From: Acidobacteriota bacterium
GTDB taxonomy: Bacteria; Acidobacteriota; Terriglobia; Acidiferrales; UBA7541
NCBI GenBank assembly: GCA_003224145.1
Contig: QHYN01000243.1
Coordinates: 1-39,730, forward strand
Direction: 5' to 3'
Length of the DNA: 39,730 bases
The translations under genes and the position numbers were made by a program. The notes under the pieces are model-generated. The model ran no database searches. It saw only the letters and a list, made by a program, of their open reading frames with translations, and was not told the DNA's origin. Positions within the stretch are counted from its first letter, which is position 1, and each line of letters starts with the position of its first letter. Of the stretch, positions 9,801-17,306 are shown piece after piece.

Positions 9801-10853
9801 GACTGGGTCGAAACCGTTAGCACAGTCATGGAATGTCATGATTCCACTTCGCAGAGCGGTCGACGGAACGGTGCGGGTAAACGTAAACGTCTGCGGGAAC
9901 CGGCGCCCCTCATAGAGACCAAAGACGAACAGGCGGTTCTTGAGGAGTGGACCACCGATGCTGCCGCCGTAACGGTTGTCCTTTAGCTCCTTCCTCGCAA
10001 TTCCGGAAGCGTTGTTGTCCCAGCTGTTGGCGTTGAAATCGTCGTTTTGGTGATACCACGAGACGGTGCCGTGAAGGTCGTTGGTGCCGCGCTTGGTCAC
10101 CATTAGCACCTGGCCGCCCTGGGAACGCCCGAAGCTGGCGTTGGGGTTCGTGGTGTTTACGCTGAACTCTTCGATGCTATCGACCGGTACCGGCACGATG
10201 GGCCTGATTTGGCCGGTAAACTGCGTGTTGTACCCACCGCTGGCTTCCGTGTCGCTGGTGGCGTCGCCGCCGTCAATCAAAAACGTTGACTGGTCGCTGC
10301 GCGCTCCCGCAACTTGTCCGCCGTTATCGGTGCCGATCCCCGCCGACATCGGCGCCACGACCGGTTGCAAAGTCAAAAGACTCGTTACGCCACGGTCCCC
10401 CGTGGGCAAATACTTGAGCTCGTCGCCGCCGACGACAGTGCCCACGGTTGAATCGCTTGTCTGCAACTGCGCGCCAACCACCGCGGTGACTTCGACGAGT
10501 TCGCTCTTCTGGCCCAACTCAAGTGTCGCATCGATGGTATAGGACTTGGATAGGTTAACGTCGAATTTGGCCAAAGACCAAGATCGAAATCCTTCTTTGG
10601 TTACGCTCACTTTATAACTGCCGGGAGCGACCGTCGGAAAAAGATACTGTCCGGCGGAGTTTGTAGTCTGCGTGTACGAGAAGGTCGTCGCAAGATCCGT
10701 CAATGCAACAGTCGCGTTGGGCACAACCGCGCCTGACTTGTCATAGACAGTCCCGCTAACCAACGCCGAGGATGCCGTCTGCCCTTGTAGATTTCCAGCA
10801 GTCACCAGAAATGTACAAACCACCGTCAATAACACAAGTTTCCAAAAACGCAT
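6876..10853 (-). CDS. Oar-like TonB-dependent receptor with carboxypeptidase-regulatory domain
   Basis: The start is the ATG at 10853, preceded by GGAGGAGATCG. The frame is open upstream to 10982 but that part lacks sense. The 1325-residue product has a signal peptide (MRFWKLVLLTVVCTFLVTAG), then a CarboxypepD_reg domain at about residues 30-115 (VSGTVYDKSGAVVPNATVAL, GSYKVSVTKEGF). A plug-like region follows, with LPTGDRGVTSLL and STFLIDGGD. The rest is a long outer-membrane beta-barrel ending in FRVEF, the usual C-terminal aromatic signature. Members of this family are outer-membrane receptors or transporters, abundant in Acidobacteria, often thought to take up polysaccharide-derived or other large substrates; the ligand is not predictable here. 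It has its own promoter and terminator, so it is probably monocistronic. Confidence 0.92.
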   Translation of the reverse strand: MRFWKLVLLTVVCTFLVTAGNLQGQTASSALVSGTVYDKSGAVVPNATVALTDLATTFSYTQTTNSAGQYLFPTVAPGSYKVSVTKEGFRSWSLAKFDVNLSKSYTIDATLELGQKSELVEVTAVVGAQLQTSDSTVGTVVGGDELKYLPTGDRGVTSLLTLQPVVAPMSAGIGTDNGGQVAGARSDQSTFLIDGGDATSDTEASGGYNTQFTGQIRPIVPVPVDSIEEFSVNTTNPNASFGRSQGGQVLMVTKRGTNDLHGTVSWYHQNDDFNANSWDNNASGIARKELKDNRYGGSIGGPLLKNRLFVFGLYEGRRFPQTFTFTRTVPSTALRSGIMTFHDCANGFDPVTFACLGGNNVQYNFNPANGPIASFCSSTGLATCEPQGRGASPVTLADMAQLPGQVTGVALGDGLNTVGYRANAANGIRQEFAVARVDYKINDRWNFFGSGRYQYYFQPGTQQIDIVGISGCSAPCSTRINPLQPRYYVAGLIGQITPRLLSETHVSWYRHWWEWATRPPLPQVSGTAAALSLAGEGTGATSSTKFADPYNIDTQNARSRVWNGKDTFASENLTYIKGRHTWQFGGSYRFENIYHQRTDKVTGGLALGPIFYLNAGSFFTVASTFRPPNCNGDPANGAIVSTNCIASSGDRSKWNNFYAALMGIPDRSAQLLARDGDLNPLPLGTPLRAQVHIHAVEGYSQDIWRVRPSLTLTLGLTYQVQKPPTEELGRQMVPIFADSGLPVDLTTLFQAREAAALNGQILNPDIAFSPVRHVAGNTYVVNHIDWNNVGPRLAFAWHPGSSLHGLGNGKLVLRGGWSVTHARMNGVGLVMTPLLGVGLGQIQGCRGPQAPPPIGNGTCSGGSTPANSFRLGFDGDGSNILPSAQPVQAASIPFAVSAPYGETRSFMIDPGFTLGYSHSFDLTVQRELPRNLLVEVGYVGRLGRDLVQNADMNATPFMFKDPTSGQSLGVAFDGLAQEVRAGGAITPEPWFENMAGAACAVNATCSGFSSVTAYLADQFNFEAGTGDLWSIMNTPGTGINILRFKNGQQPLDNIQVLVNNLTTHHGTSDYHAGFVSIHKRMSHGITFDANYTYSHSIDIFGINQENTQFSATSPFRPEWDRGPSVFDRHHVINFHWYHELPLGKGQRFGGNNAVVNKIIGGWHWAGIWTYASGFPLCVFGGFDYGTENPQINCNLPNSSFKNPGASRHIGVTGSNGVGTTGDMNLFANPETVSSMFRYPLISQDHRFGFGAIRGLPSWQVDLSVGKMTKVTERVAIGLTADFLNAFNHPIFNDPGTDATDLSTFGVINSTRNNPRFIQIGFRVEF

Positions 10854-10953
10854 CGATCTCCTCCTCCCTCGACAAACGCCATCAATATGAAAGGCAAACA
10901 AAACACAGGGACATCGCGCAGTTGAGCCACTCGCCCGCCACCATTGACATGGG

Positions 10954-10982
10954 AAACTAGTACCAGACGGCGATGGTGTCAA
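10954..10982 (-). promoter_or_regulatory. Promoter of the Oar-like receptor gene
   Basis: On the minus strand a perfect -35 box TTGACA (10977-10982) is separated by 17 bp from TAGTTT (10954-10959), a weak -10. Transcription would begin about 95 bp before the ATG at 10853. Assignment rests on the -35 box and spacing. Confidence 0.55.
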
Positions 10983-11003
10983 GCCTTTTTTTAGATTAAG
11001 CTG

Positions 11004-11981
11004 ACATAAGTTTTAGATAAGGTTAAGCTTGAAGGCCCCGTTCCTGGTCCATTCGAACAGTGAATTTTCCGGCCTCTGGGTGGATCTGCCTGGGATAGGG
11101 CCAGCCCGCAAACACCAATTCACGCAACCACAGGTGCTGGCGATCTTGTGTTTGATGCGCAACGAAGACTGGACCTTTCGCGAAGCCGAAGTGCGGCTGT
11201 GGGAGCATAGCAAGTTGCGCGCGGTGCTCTGGCTTTCCAGCTTGCCCGACTACACCACAGTGTATCGCTTCTTGTGGCGGCTGCCGGACGACACCATCGA
11301 GAGCGTATTGGGAGAATCGACGGGCTGCGGTAGCTGTTGACGGCACCGGGCTCTCGCCTTATGCCGTCAGTACCTACTTCATCCGCCGCAGTGAGGAGCA
11401 GATCCGCGGAAAAACCCGCTATCGACGCTATCTGAAGTGGCTGATGGTGGCCGACGTGGATCGCCAGATTATCCTGGCGCAGCAGGCGCGACAAGGCCCG
11501 CGATGCGACACGCCGGCACTGCCCGGCCTGGTGGACGCGGCCAGCCGCACCCAACCCATCGGTCTGGTGCTGGCCGACGCCGAGTTCGACTCCGAAGCCA
11601 ATCACCGCTACATTCGCACGGCGCTGGGGGCCGACAGCGTGATCCCTACCAACCCGCCGCGCGGCATCCCGGTGGGAGAAATCCGCTACCAGATGCATGG
11701 TGTGCGGAACTTGTATGGGCCGCGCGCGAAGATAGAAACAGTCTTCTCGGTGATCAAACGCAAGCTCTCGGCCAAAGCACCGGGGCGCCGTGATAGGGCT
11801 GGTGCTCACGGTCTTGATTATAGTTTCTTCGTGGCAATTGTGTCTCGTGAACGAGCGCCCGTTTCCCTAGGGTCATAAACACCACCTTTGGAGAGAAGAT
11901 TTATACCAGATGGTGTTGCATCGACCTGTTGAGCGCACAGCAGTTATCGGACAAGTTCCTCCCTGTGTCAAAAACTTATGT
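11004..11981 (+). mobile_element. Decayed DDE insertion sequence with putative 11-bp inverted ends
   Basis: The sequence ACATAAGTTTT at 11004-11014 recurs inverted as AAAACTTATGT at 11971-11981, bracketing the broken transposase gene at 11029-11878. The enclosed length of 978 bp suits a small IS4/IS5-type element. No flanking target duplication is obvious, so the exact ends remain uncertain. The element separates the receptor gene from the selC island. Confidence 0.5.
11029..11878 (+). pseudogene. IS4/IS5-type DDE transposase, frameshifted
   Basis: The first frame (11029-11340) encodes an N-terminal part with LCLMRNEDWTFREAEVRL and LPDYTTVYRFLWRLP. It then runs into a stop after a +1 frame change near 11320. 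The second frame continues with AVDGTGLSPYAVSTY (first catalytic Asp), VLADAEFDSEANHRYI (second Asp) and YGPRAKIETVFSVIKRKLS, which fits the IS4-superfamily Y-x2-R-x3-E-x6-K signature exactly. The C-terminus (APGRRDRAGAHG) also looks altered. All three acidic residues survive, but the split frame should abolish function unless frameshifting occurs. Subgroup assignment is uncertain. Confidence 0.75.
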
Positions 11982-12341
11982 TTTTCGGCGACGCAGAAAG
12001 TGTGCGACGCTCGGTTCTCATTAGAGTCGAGAGCAGCCGAGTGAAAATCCGTACGCGTGTACCAAAACACCTCGTTTGATACGGCTATTTTCTGCCCGAC
12101 GAAAGATCGAAGAATCAAATAGATGGGCCGCCCTAATCTGGCACCCTTTGATACTCCGAGAAAGCAAGCGGAGATATGTGACACATTGGGGATATCAAGG
12201 GCACTGCGCAGCGAGCCGTTTTATCCTTGCCCAAAAACCTGCCTGAAATTGCGTCTCTAAATCCCTAGTGAATGGTGAGCCACTCCGTGTTGCAAATGCA
12301 GTCGATTAGGGGCGCACCCAAACTGTCCTGAAACCACACGT
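11982..12341. other. No recognisable gene
   Basis: Between the IS right end and the first island gene I see no convincing coding frame. A 103-codon minus frame at 11873-12184 overlaps the IS end and has no familiar motif. The left boundary of the island may lie in this stretch, but I found no copy of any tRNA-Sec segment here. Confidence 0.4.
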
Positions 12342-13094
12342 TTGTTGCACGGGGAAACGAATCGCAGCGGTAAGATTGGGCCTAAGAAAGAGAAGCCCTG
12401 GGCTGCGAACCCAGGGCGGAAAGGCAAACTCTCTGTGAATCGAGCGAAGGCTATACCCGCGGACTCGCGGAAAGCAAGCCCCGCGAAGAGACGCGGCGAG
12501 AGCACGAAGCACACCGCCCCCAACTCCTCTCATCACGCAGAAACGCGGAAACCCGATCGTGCCGCACAGAAGCACGTACCAGAATCAAAAGCAGGAACGG
12601 ACTTACTGCTCGCTTTTGAGAATGAACTATCCGCACAAGACAGCGAGAAACGCTGCCGCTCAGCGTTTCGTTCTCTGACCGGCCCCGATCGGTGCGCGCC
12701 GGACAAGCTCATGTGGAGCGTCACAACCGTCAAATGGACTTTCGAGCATCATTATCGGATTCAAGATGAACCCTGCCGAATGGATTCGAAGAAGCTCGCA
12801 ACACTTGTTAAAAAAACCCTCTGGGTTGCAGGAGAGTGGGAGCAGCAATTCCAAACCGTGTTCGGCAAGGAAGTTTTGCAACGGGCCGAAGGTCTTGATC
12901 TCCCCAAGAGCGAGGGAGGATTCCTTAGAGTGCCGCAAAGGTTGCGATTGCTCGCAAATGAGGCGAGAACTATTCACCAAGGTACCTGGTGGGCTACAGG
13001 GACGAAAAACTACGACGAGAATACCCTCCGCGTCTGGCGCAATCAGCACCCCCAGGCAATTACCTGCGCCCGCCTCAGACTCAGCAAACGTTAG
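12342..13094 (+). CDS. Hypothetical basic protein of the selC island
   Basis: This open frame of 250 codons begins at TTG 12342; a GTG near 12435 is an alternative start, and no ATG is available early. The first 90 residues are strongly basic and low in complexity (PKKEKPWAANPGRKGKL, KASPAKRRGES). The C-terminal half looks folded, with WSVTTVKWTFEHHYRI, LVKKTLWVAGEWEQQFQTVFG and LRVWRNQHPQAI. I recognise no family. The basic N-terminus suggests nucleic-acid binding, which is inference only. It is the first gene of the colinear island and lies about 100 bp before the XRE gene. It could be partly non-coding, given the weak start. Confidence 0.45.
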   Translation: MLHGETNRSGKIGPKKEKPWAANPGRKGKLSVNRAKAIPADSRKASPAKRRGESTKHTAPNSSHHAETRKPDRAAQKHVPESKAGTDLLLAFENELSAQDSEKRCRSAFRSLTGPDRCAPDKLMWSVTTVKWTFEHHYRIQDEPCRMDSKKLATLVKKTLWVAGEWEQQFQTVFGKEVLQRAEGLDLPKSEGGFLRVPQRLRLLANEARTIHQGTWWATGTKNYDENTLRVWRNQHPQAITCARLRLSKR

Positions 13095-13197
13095 AGCAAC
13101 CCCCCATTTTTGCGCGCTGTGCTAATGGCGCGCCTCAGTGTGTTTATCCCAAACTGCGCGTGTTGCGGCAAACGTTGCCGCGCGCGGAGGATCACCG

Positions 13198-13440
13198 ATG
13201 ACAGCATTGAGAAAATTGAGGGAGCGGGCAGGGCTCACGCAGTTTACCGTCGCCAAAAAGTCCAGTGTACCGAGGATGCGATTGAGCCTAGCCGAGTCCG
13301 GCCAATTGCGTTTGCGCCCCGAGGAAGAGGCCGCAGTGCGAGAGGCGATCCGCAAGGGACTCGAACAGCACGCTGCGCAGTTGCGGCGCCTGTTGGCGAG
13401 CAAGCAGGGCAAACCCGAGGTCGCAACGGCCCAAGCTTAG
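13198..13440 (+). CDS. XRE-family helix-turn-helix regulator, 80 residues
   Basis: The ATG at 13198 is preceded by GGAGGATCACCG, a good ribosome-binding site that decides the start over the longer frame from 13138. The product begins MTALRKLRERAGLTQFTVAKK, the typical first two helices of an XRE/Cro-type DNA-binding domain. The following SSVPRMRLSLAESGQLRLRPEEE supplies the recognition helix and fourth helix. The C-terminal 30 residues are a charged helix. Such small regulators usually control integration or replication genes of mobile elements. Here it precedes the winged-helix and replication genes. A GC-rich hairpin (CGCCGGG/CCCCGGCG) lies about 20 bp after the stop but has no T-run. Confidence 0.75.
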   Translation: MTALRKLRERAGLTQFTVAKKSSVPRMRLSLAESGQLRLRPEEEAAVREAIRKGLEQHAAQLRRLLASKQGKPEVATAQA

Positions 13441-13529
13441 CTTCCAGAAACGCAAAACGCCGGGACAGGAAACCCCGGCGCTCCGCAAACTTATCCGCGT
13501 GGCAAGCGCGGACTCTGAAAGGCACAGAC

Positions 13530-13739
13530 GTGGCGAAGTATAGGAAGACCGCAGAAAATCCGCAAGCAGAAAAATCCCGCTCGATAAATGAGCATCGACA
13601 TCCGTGGGCCGTCGCGTTTTCGCCGACGCGCATGCGACAGCCTGACTGCAATGAGATTCGATCAGTGAAGGACGAACCATTCGGGAAAGCGTTCCGGTCG
13701 CTACGTCATTCACGGGAGGGTCATTATGCCGAACGATAA
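13530..13739 (+). CDS. Possible small hypothetical ORF
   Basis: A GTG at 13530, preceded by AAAGG, opens a 69-codon frame ending at 13739 (VAKYRKTAENPQAEKSRSI... HYAER). The product is basic and matches no family I know. It lies between the XRE and winged-helix genes of the island. The stretch may instead be noncoding spacer. The upstream extension of the same frame to 13110 is only a shadow of the XRE gene. Confidence 0.25.
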   Translation: MAKYRKTAENPQAEKSRSINEHRHPWAVAFSPTRMRQPDCNEIRSVKDEPFGKAFRSLRHSREGHYAER

Positions 13740-13838
13740 CACGATCACAATTTCACAGGAACGATTCTCACAAATAGAAAAACGCGCCGGACGGCGCCCG
13801 TCCGGGCGAATCGGCAACTCACCAGGGCATTTCACATC

Positions 13839-14174
13839 TTGCGCGACGCAGGACACGCGGTCGCGAATCGCGAGCAGTTTCTAACTTCGATTGAGCACGG
13901 CGGATTCGGCATCACGCAGATTGCCACCAGGATTTTTGAACTTCGCAAGCTCGAATGTGTGATCGATAGTTTCCGCGCCAATCCTTCTGATGCCTTCGTC
14001 AGTTATCGACTCGTCTCCGCTCCTGCGGACATCGAAGAACGTCTTGATCGCCGCGAAGGATACAGCTCGCCAAAGCAAAGCACTGGCGGCTGGTACAAAG
14101 ATTCAACAGGCAGGGAGCGGCCCTCTGCCGACACGTCCGATTTGCCACTTTTCGCGGGGTTGCAAGTTCCATGA
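13839..14174 (+). CDS. Winged-helix DNA-binding protein (HTH_39-like)
   Basis: The frame encodes FHILRDAGHAVANREQFLTSI, then GFGITQIATRIFELRKLECVIDSF and AFVSYRL. This is a helix-turn-helix plus wing resembling the small HTH_39-type domains of phage and mobile-element proteins. The only start within the domain is TTG at 13839. The same reading frame is open upstream (NRQLTRAFHI) without a start codon, whereas an ATG at 13726 with good context opens a different frame (MPNDNTITISQERFSQIEKRAG). A frameshift between the two near 13790-13810 may therefore have split the original gene. The stop overlaps the start of the CHC2 gene at 14171, so the two are translationally coupled. Confidence 0.55.
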   Translation: MRDAGHAVANREQFLTSIEHGGFGITQIATRIFELRKLECVIDSFRANPSDAFVSYRLVSAPADIEERLDRREGYSSPKQSTGGWYKDSTGRERPSADTSDLPLFAGLQVP

Positions 14175-15277
14175 ATCGAGCGCTCGCCGTCATTCCCGAG
14201 ACTCAGGATATATCTAGGCCGGATGTCGCTTGGATAAAGAAACACGTTTCTATCCTGCGTGTGGCGCGAGCGCTTGGTTTGACGATTCGACGCGGCAAGG
14301 CGAAATGCTGGCGCGTTGAGAACCATCGGCATGGTGACGTTGATCCGTCCCTCAGTTTTTTTGAAAAACGAAACCGTTGCCGCTGCTTTGTCTGCGATAT
14401 GAAGGGCGGACACTCGAACGTTGACCTTGCAATGGGTGTCCTCGGATGTGATTTTGGCTCCGCCGTCCTTTGGATTGCGGAGCGCTTTTCTGTCCCTAAT
14501 GTCAAAGTGGGACGCCCATCGGGGAATGCGCTTGCATCTCCCACACCCTACCGCGTCGGCGTTCATGGCTCTGCATGGGAAGTTGTCGTTCGCTCTGGCA
14601 TGTGGGGAATGTTTACCTCTGCCGAGCGTAGCCTACTCTTCACCCTCGACAAATGGCAGGACGTGGAAACCGGGATAACCCGTCTGTCCTATCGTGCCAT
14701 CATGCGTTACAGCGGCGTCGCCAAGCTCGGGAACGTTTCGAGCGCCATCAAAGTACTAAAAAAAAATCCACGCACTGCAATCCGTCCCCAGCCTGCGCGT
14801 CGGCCTTGTGCGTGAATGCTCCGCCTATCGCGTCATCCTTGATGACCCTAAATTCTTGGAACTGTGCAACGCCGTCTATACGTCGGCCAGAGAAGAGATA
14901 GTTCAAGAGCGCGAATACCGTGCTTCCCAAAAGGCGAAACGTCAACGGGACGCCCGCAAGCCTAACGGACCATCCTTGCATGTGGTTGGTCAAAACACGA
15001 ATACAAAAGGGGGGTTCCACCCCCCTGTACCCCCCCCGCATCATGTATTTCCAATTTCAATTCCAAACCTGAAACCAAAAGACAGGAAGCACCTACCTGT
15101 GAAGGTCTAAACCTCTCTTCCCCTCGGGCAGCGCGTGCCGATTTATCGCTTCCCCCTGGGCAGCGTGAAATTGGAGTTTTGCCGGTTTCCAGCAAATCAG
15201 AAACACTACGCTGGCAAGTGCTGCAAAGACAGGCCGACGAGATCAAAGCCAAGTACGGGGTGAAGCCATGCAAATAA
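14171..15277 (+). pseudogene. CHC2 zinc-finger (primase-like) replication protein, frame broken at two homopolymers
   Basis: The ATG at 14171 starts a protein with a DnaG-type CHC2 zinc finger: C46, H54, C72 and C75, with DPSLSFF between them as in DnaG. A helical domain follows (RSLLFTLDKWQDV, RLSYRAIMRYSGVAKLGNVSSAIKVLKK). The frame fails right after an A9 tract (14758-14766). A +1 shift there continues with IHALQSVPSLRVGLVRECSAYRVILDD and an EEI...EYRASQKAKRQR helix. A second change at the G6/C8 tracts (15009-15037) returns to the first frame and gives SKSETLRWQVLQRQADEIKAKYGV to the stop at 15275-15277. Sequencing error, decay or programmed slippage are all possible. It probably served replication of the island. 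Confidence 0.65.
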
Positions 15278-15668
15278 ACAATTGGCAGACCGAGAGACCT
15301 CGGGGCGAGTCGCAGAACAATGTACTGGTACCAAGATTTTTTCTGACATTTTCCGTTTTCGAAGCCTCTTTAATAGTAGAGGGCTGTGTCGCCTATGAAA
15401 GTTTTGCAGCGAATCGACAGTCTCTATCGTCTTCGCCACTGTGGTGAGGGTGAATGGTGCATGAAAAACACAGATCACCGTATCCGTCACCCTCGCGTTC
15501 ACTTCGCCGATTTGGTAAGTGCCGGAAGGAGAAGCGATTGAGCGCAACGAGACGCTCGATGCTGGTTTGGGGTGCCGCGATTGTGTGATGGCGACCGCGC
15601 TCCAATCCAGTCCTGTGTTAGACTCCGCGCCAGCAACGTCATCGTCGCCGAGGATGGAGAGCACCATC
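15278..15668 (+). other. Integrase leader region, no gene seen
   Basis: About 390 bp precede the integrase ATG. An imperfectly spaced inverted repeat CCTCT...AGAGG sits at 15365-15382 in an AT-rich patch. A long upstream extension of the integrase frame to 15519 lacks the usual integrase N-terminus and is not favoured. I see no tRNA-derived attachment repeat in this stretch. Confidence 0.35.
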
Positions 15669-16889
15669 ATGCCCCGGCGGCGCTTCCAGTCTGGACGCGT
15701 CTATCAGCGAGGTACCCAATGGGTTGGATCGTACCGCGAGTATGAAGTCAACCCGAAGACCGGCAAGCGGGCAAGGAGGACGATCACCTTCGATGCGACC
15801 GTTACATCGGAGCGTGCGGCAAAGGCTGCCCTTCAACCATACCTGGACGATTACAACGCCAGGGCCAAGGAGAACCTCAAACCCTCAGCACCCTCAAGAG
15901 CGGGAAAATCAGTCAGAGCGCTCATCACAGAGTGGACCGACAAAATCCTTCCGAATCGAAAACCAGGGGGAGCGCGTGCTGCCCTATCGCACATTCGGAC
16001 ATATATTCTCCCGCAGCTTGGCGAGGTTCCTTTGCGTGAACTGAATCTCAGCCAGCACCAAGGGTTCGTAACCGCAGTCGGCCGGCGTGTCGATCGCCGG
16101 AAGACTGCGGAGAACGTCTACGGCACCCTCGGCTCGATTTTGAATATCGGACGAAAGTGGGGTTACGCGATCCCGAACGTTGAAAAGAGAGACATCGTGT
16201 TCCCTGCTGACAAAAAACCCCAACCGCAGATCTTTTTCTTTGACGCTGACACAGCCGCGCGAGTCATCAATGCTGCGGTGTACCCCTACAAACTCATGCT
16301 CCTCATCGCCGCGGTGTGCGGCCTCCGCATAGGCGAAGTTACCGCTCTGAAAGTCAGTAGCCTCGACTTCAAGCGGAAGCTCATCCAGATCACCGGCGCC
16401 CTGGACTACGCCACTCGAAAGGAAGGCACCCCGAAGAGTGACAATAGCGCAGCTCCAGTCTGCATGTCCGAGCTGCTCACGAAACACTTGCACAACTGGC
16501 TCACGAAACACTACAAGCCGAACGTGGACGGCTATCTCTTCACCAATTCCAAGGGCAAGCCTTTCCTGTCCGACAACGTTGTGAAATACGGAGTTCATCG
16601 GGCAATGACAAAACTTGGGATTGAAACTGCGAAAGGCGTTCACGTCGGCATCCACTGCTTCCGACACGGCGTTACGTCAGAACTGCTCCAGTCCGGCACC
16701 CCGATTCACGTTGTCACCCGGCTTATGCGCCATGCTGATTCCAACGTCACTCTGGAGCACTACGCGCACATCGTTGGCGATGCCGAGCGGGTTGCGTCTG
16801 AGAAGTTCTCTCTGAGGATCGGGCAAAACATCACTCAATTGGAGTCAGACTCCGAATTGGAGTCAACTTCCTCTGTTAAGACCGCGTGA
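15669..16889 (+). CDS. Tyrosine-type site-specific integrase
   Basis: From the ATG at 15669 the product has 406 residues, a normal length. The N-terminus (MPRRRFQSGRVYQRGTQWVGSYREY) is an AP2-like arm-binding domain. A SAM-like core-binding domain spans about residues 80-180. The catalytic domain shows R220 (CGLRIGEV), H329 and R332 (HCFRHGVTSELL), H355 (RHADSNVT) and the nucleophile Y365 (LEHYAH), so all key residues are present. It should excise and integrate the island. Its stop is 10 bp from the 3' end of the tRNA-Sec gene, the classic position of an integrase beside its attachment site. The tail (LESDSELEST) is acidic. Confidence 0.93.
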   Translation: MPRRRFQSGRVYQRGTQWVGSYREYEVNPKTGKRARRTITFDATVTSERAAKAALQPYLDDYNARAKENLKPSAPSRAGKSVRALITEWTDKILPNRKPGGARAALSHIRTYILPQLGEVPLRELNLSQHQGFVTAVGRRVDRRKTAENVYGTLGSILNIGRKWGYAIPNVEKRDIVFPADKKPQPQIFFFDADTAARVINAAVYPYKLMLLIAAVCGLRIGEVTALKVSSLDFKRKLIQITGALDYATRKEGTPKSDNSAAPVCMSELLTKHLHNWLTKHYKPNVDGYLFTNSKGKPFLSDNVVKYGVHRAMTKLGIETAKGVHVGIHCFRHGVTSELLQSGTPIHVVTRLMRHADSNVTLEHYAHIVGDAERVASEKFSLRIGQNITQLESDSELESTSSVKTA

Positions 16890-16899
16890 AAAAAGGACT

Positions 16900-16998
16900 T
16901 GGCGGAAGCGTGTGGGAGTCGAACCCACCATTCGACCCGCAAAGGACCGAATCGCCGGCTTTGAAGGCCGGGGAGATCACCGGACCCCTTTCGCCTCC
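16900..16998 (-). tRNA. selC: Selenocysteine tRNA, anticodon UCA
   Basis: On the minus strand the 99-nt gene starts GGAGGCGA and ends CGCTTCCGCCA, with CCA encoded. The acceptor arms pair for seven bases with one G-U. The anticodon stem CCGGC/GCCGG closes the loop CUUCAAA, giving anticodon UCA, which reads UGA. A long variable arm (GATTCG with CGAAT) and a GTGGG/CCCAC T-stem with loop TTCGACT complete the tRNA-Sec shape. It delivers selenocysteine with SelB; selA, selB and selD are not in this window. The -10 box at 17006-17011 and the 30-bp duplicate of the 5' end at 17779 are described separately. Confidence 0.97.
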
Positions 16999-16999
16999 G
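16970..16999. repeat. 30-bp direct repeat, left copy (5' part of selC)
   Basis: This copy covers nucleotides 1-29 of the tRNA-Sec gene plus one upstream base. It is identical to 17779-17808 over 30 bp. The sequences diverge immediately outside on both sides, as expected for core sites of a site-specific integration. Confidence 0.9.
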
Positions 17000-17306
17000 T
17001 TCCTAATAATACCTTCATCCCGCGAAAACTGATTGATGTACCCAACGCGCTCAGTCTCAAAAACTGACGCTCGAGCAGCGGTTGTGTCAGTTCATTGCAT
17101 GCGGCTTAAAGCAGTCCCGGCCATCTGTCTCGTTATTGTGCCAGGATCGCGAGCAACTCGGAACTTAGTGGTAACCCATTCAAACTTCCGAGTTGGCAAA
17201 CAGGCGCCCTGAAACCGCCGTTGCGCAATAAAATAGATGGGATACGAAATCTGGGTTGCCGCGTGTATTGTTCGGTCCCCGCTAAGAGGCTTCGTTCCTT
17301 TCAGTT
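17000..17306. other. Spacer between selC and the GH3 remnant
   Basis: Beyond the -10 box I see no gene or repeat here. A minus-strand frame of 164 codons (17092-17586) runs antisense to the GH3 remnant and looks like a shadow. Confidence 0.4.
17006..17011 (-). promoter_or_regulatory. -10 box currently in front of selC
   Basis: On the minus strand TATTAT lies 7 nt before the tRNA 5' end. No good -35 hexamer is present at 16-18 bp; the best matches are weak. This contrasts with the promoter beside the partial copy at 17814-17843. Confidence 0.45.

Larger units (their letters stand above)
12342..16999 (+). mobile_element. Small integrative island adjoining selC (left limit uncertain)
   Basis: All genes here run on the plus strand toward a tyrosine integrase that ends 10 bp from the 3' end of tRNA-Sec. 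The cargo is small: a basic hypothetical protein, XRE and winged-helix regulators, and a CHC2 zinc-finger replication gene. No capsid, tail, conjugation or restriction genes were found. This composition resembles replication-competent satellites or small integrative elements. The right limit is tied to selC. The left end is unknown because no matching attachment repeat was found there. Confidence 0.55.

Noticed and set aside
15001-15045. G6/C6 hairpin as a terminator
   Set aside because: The G6-TTCC-like loop-C6 pairing has no T-run and lies inside the continuing CHC2 frame.
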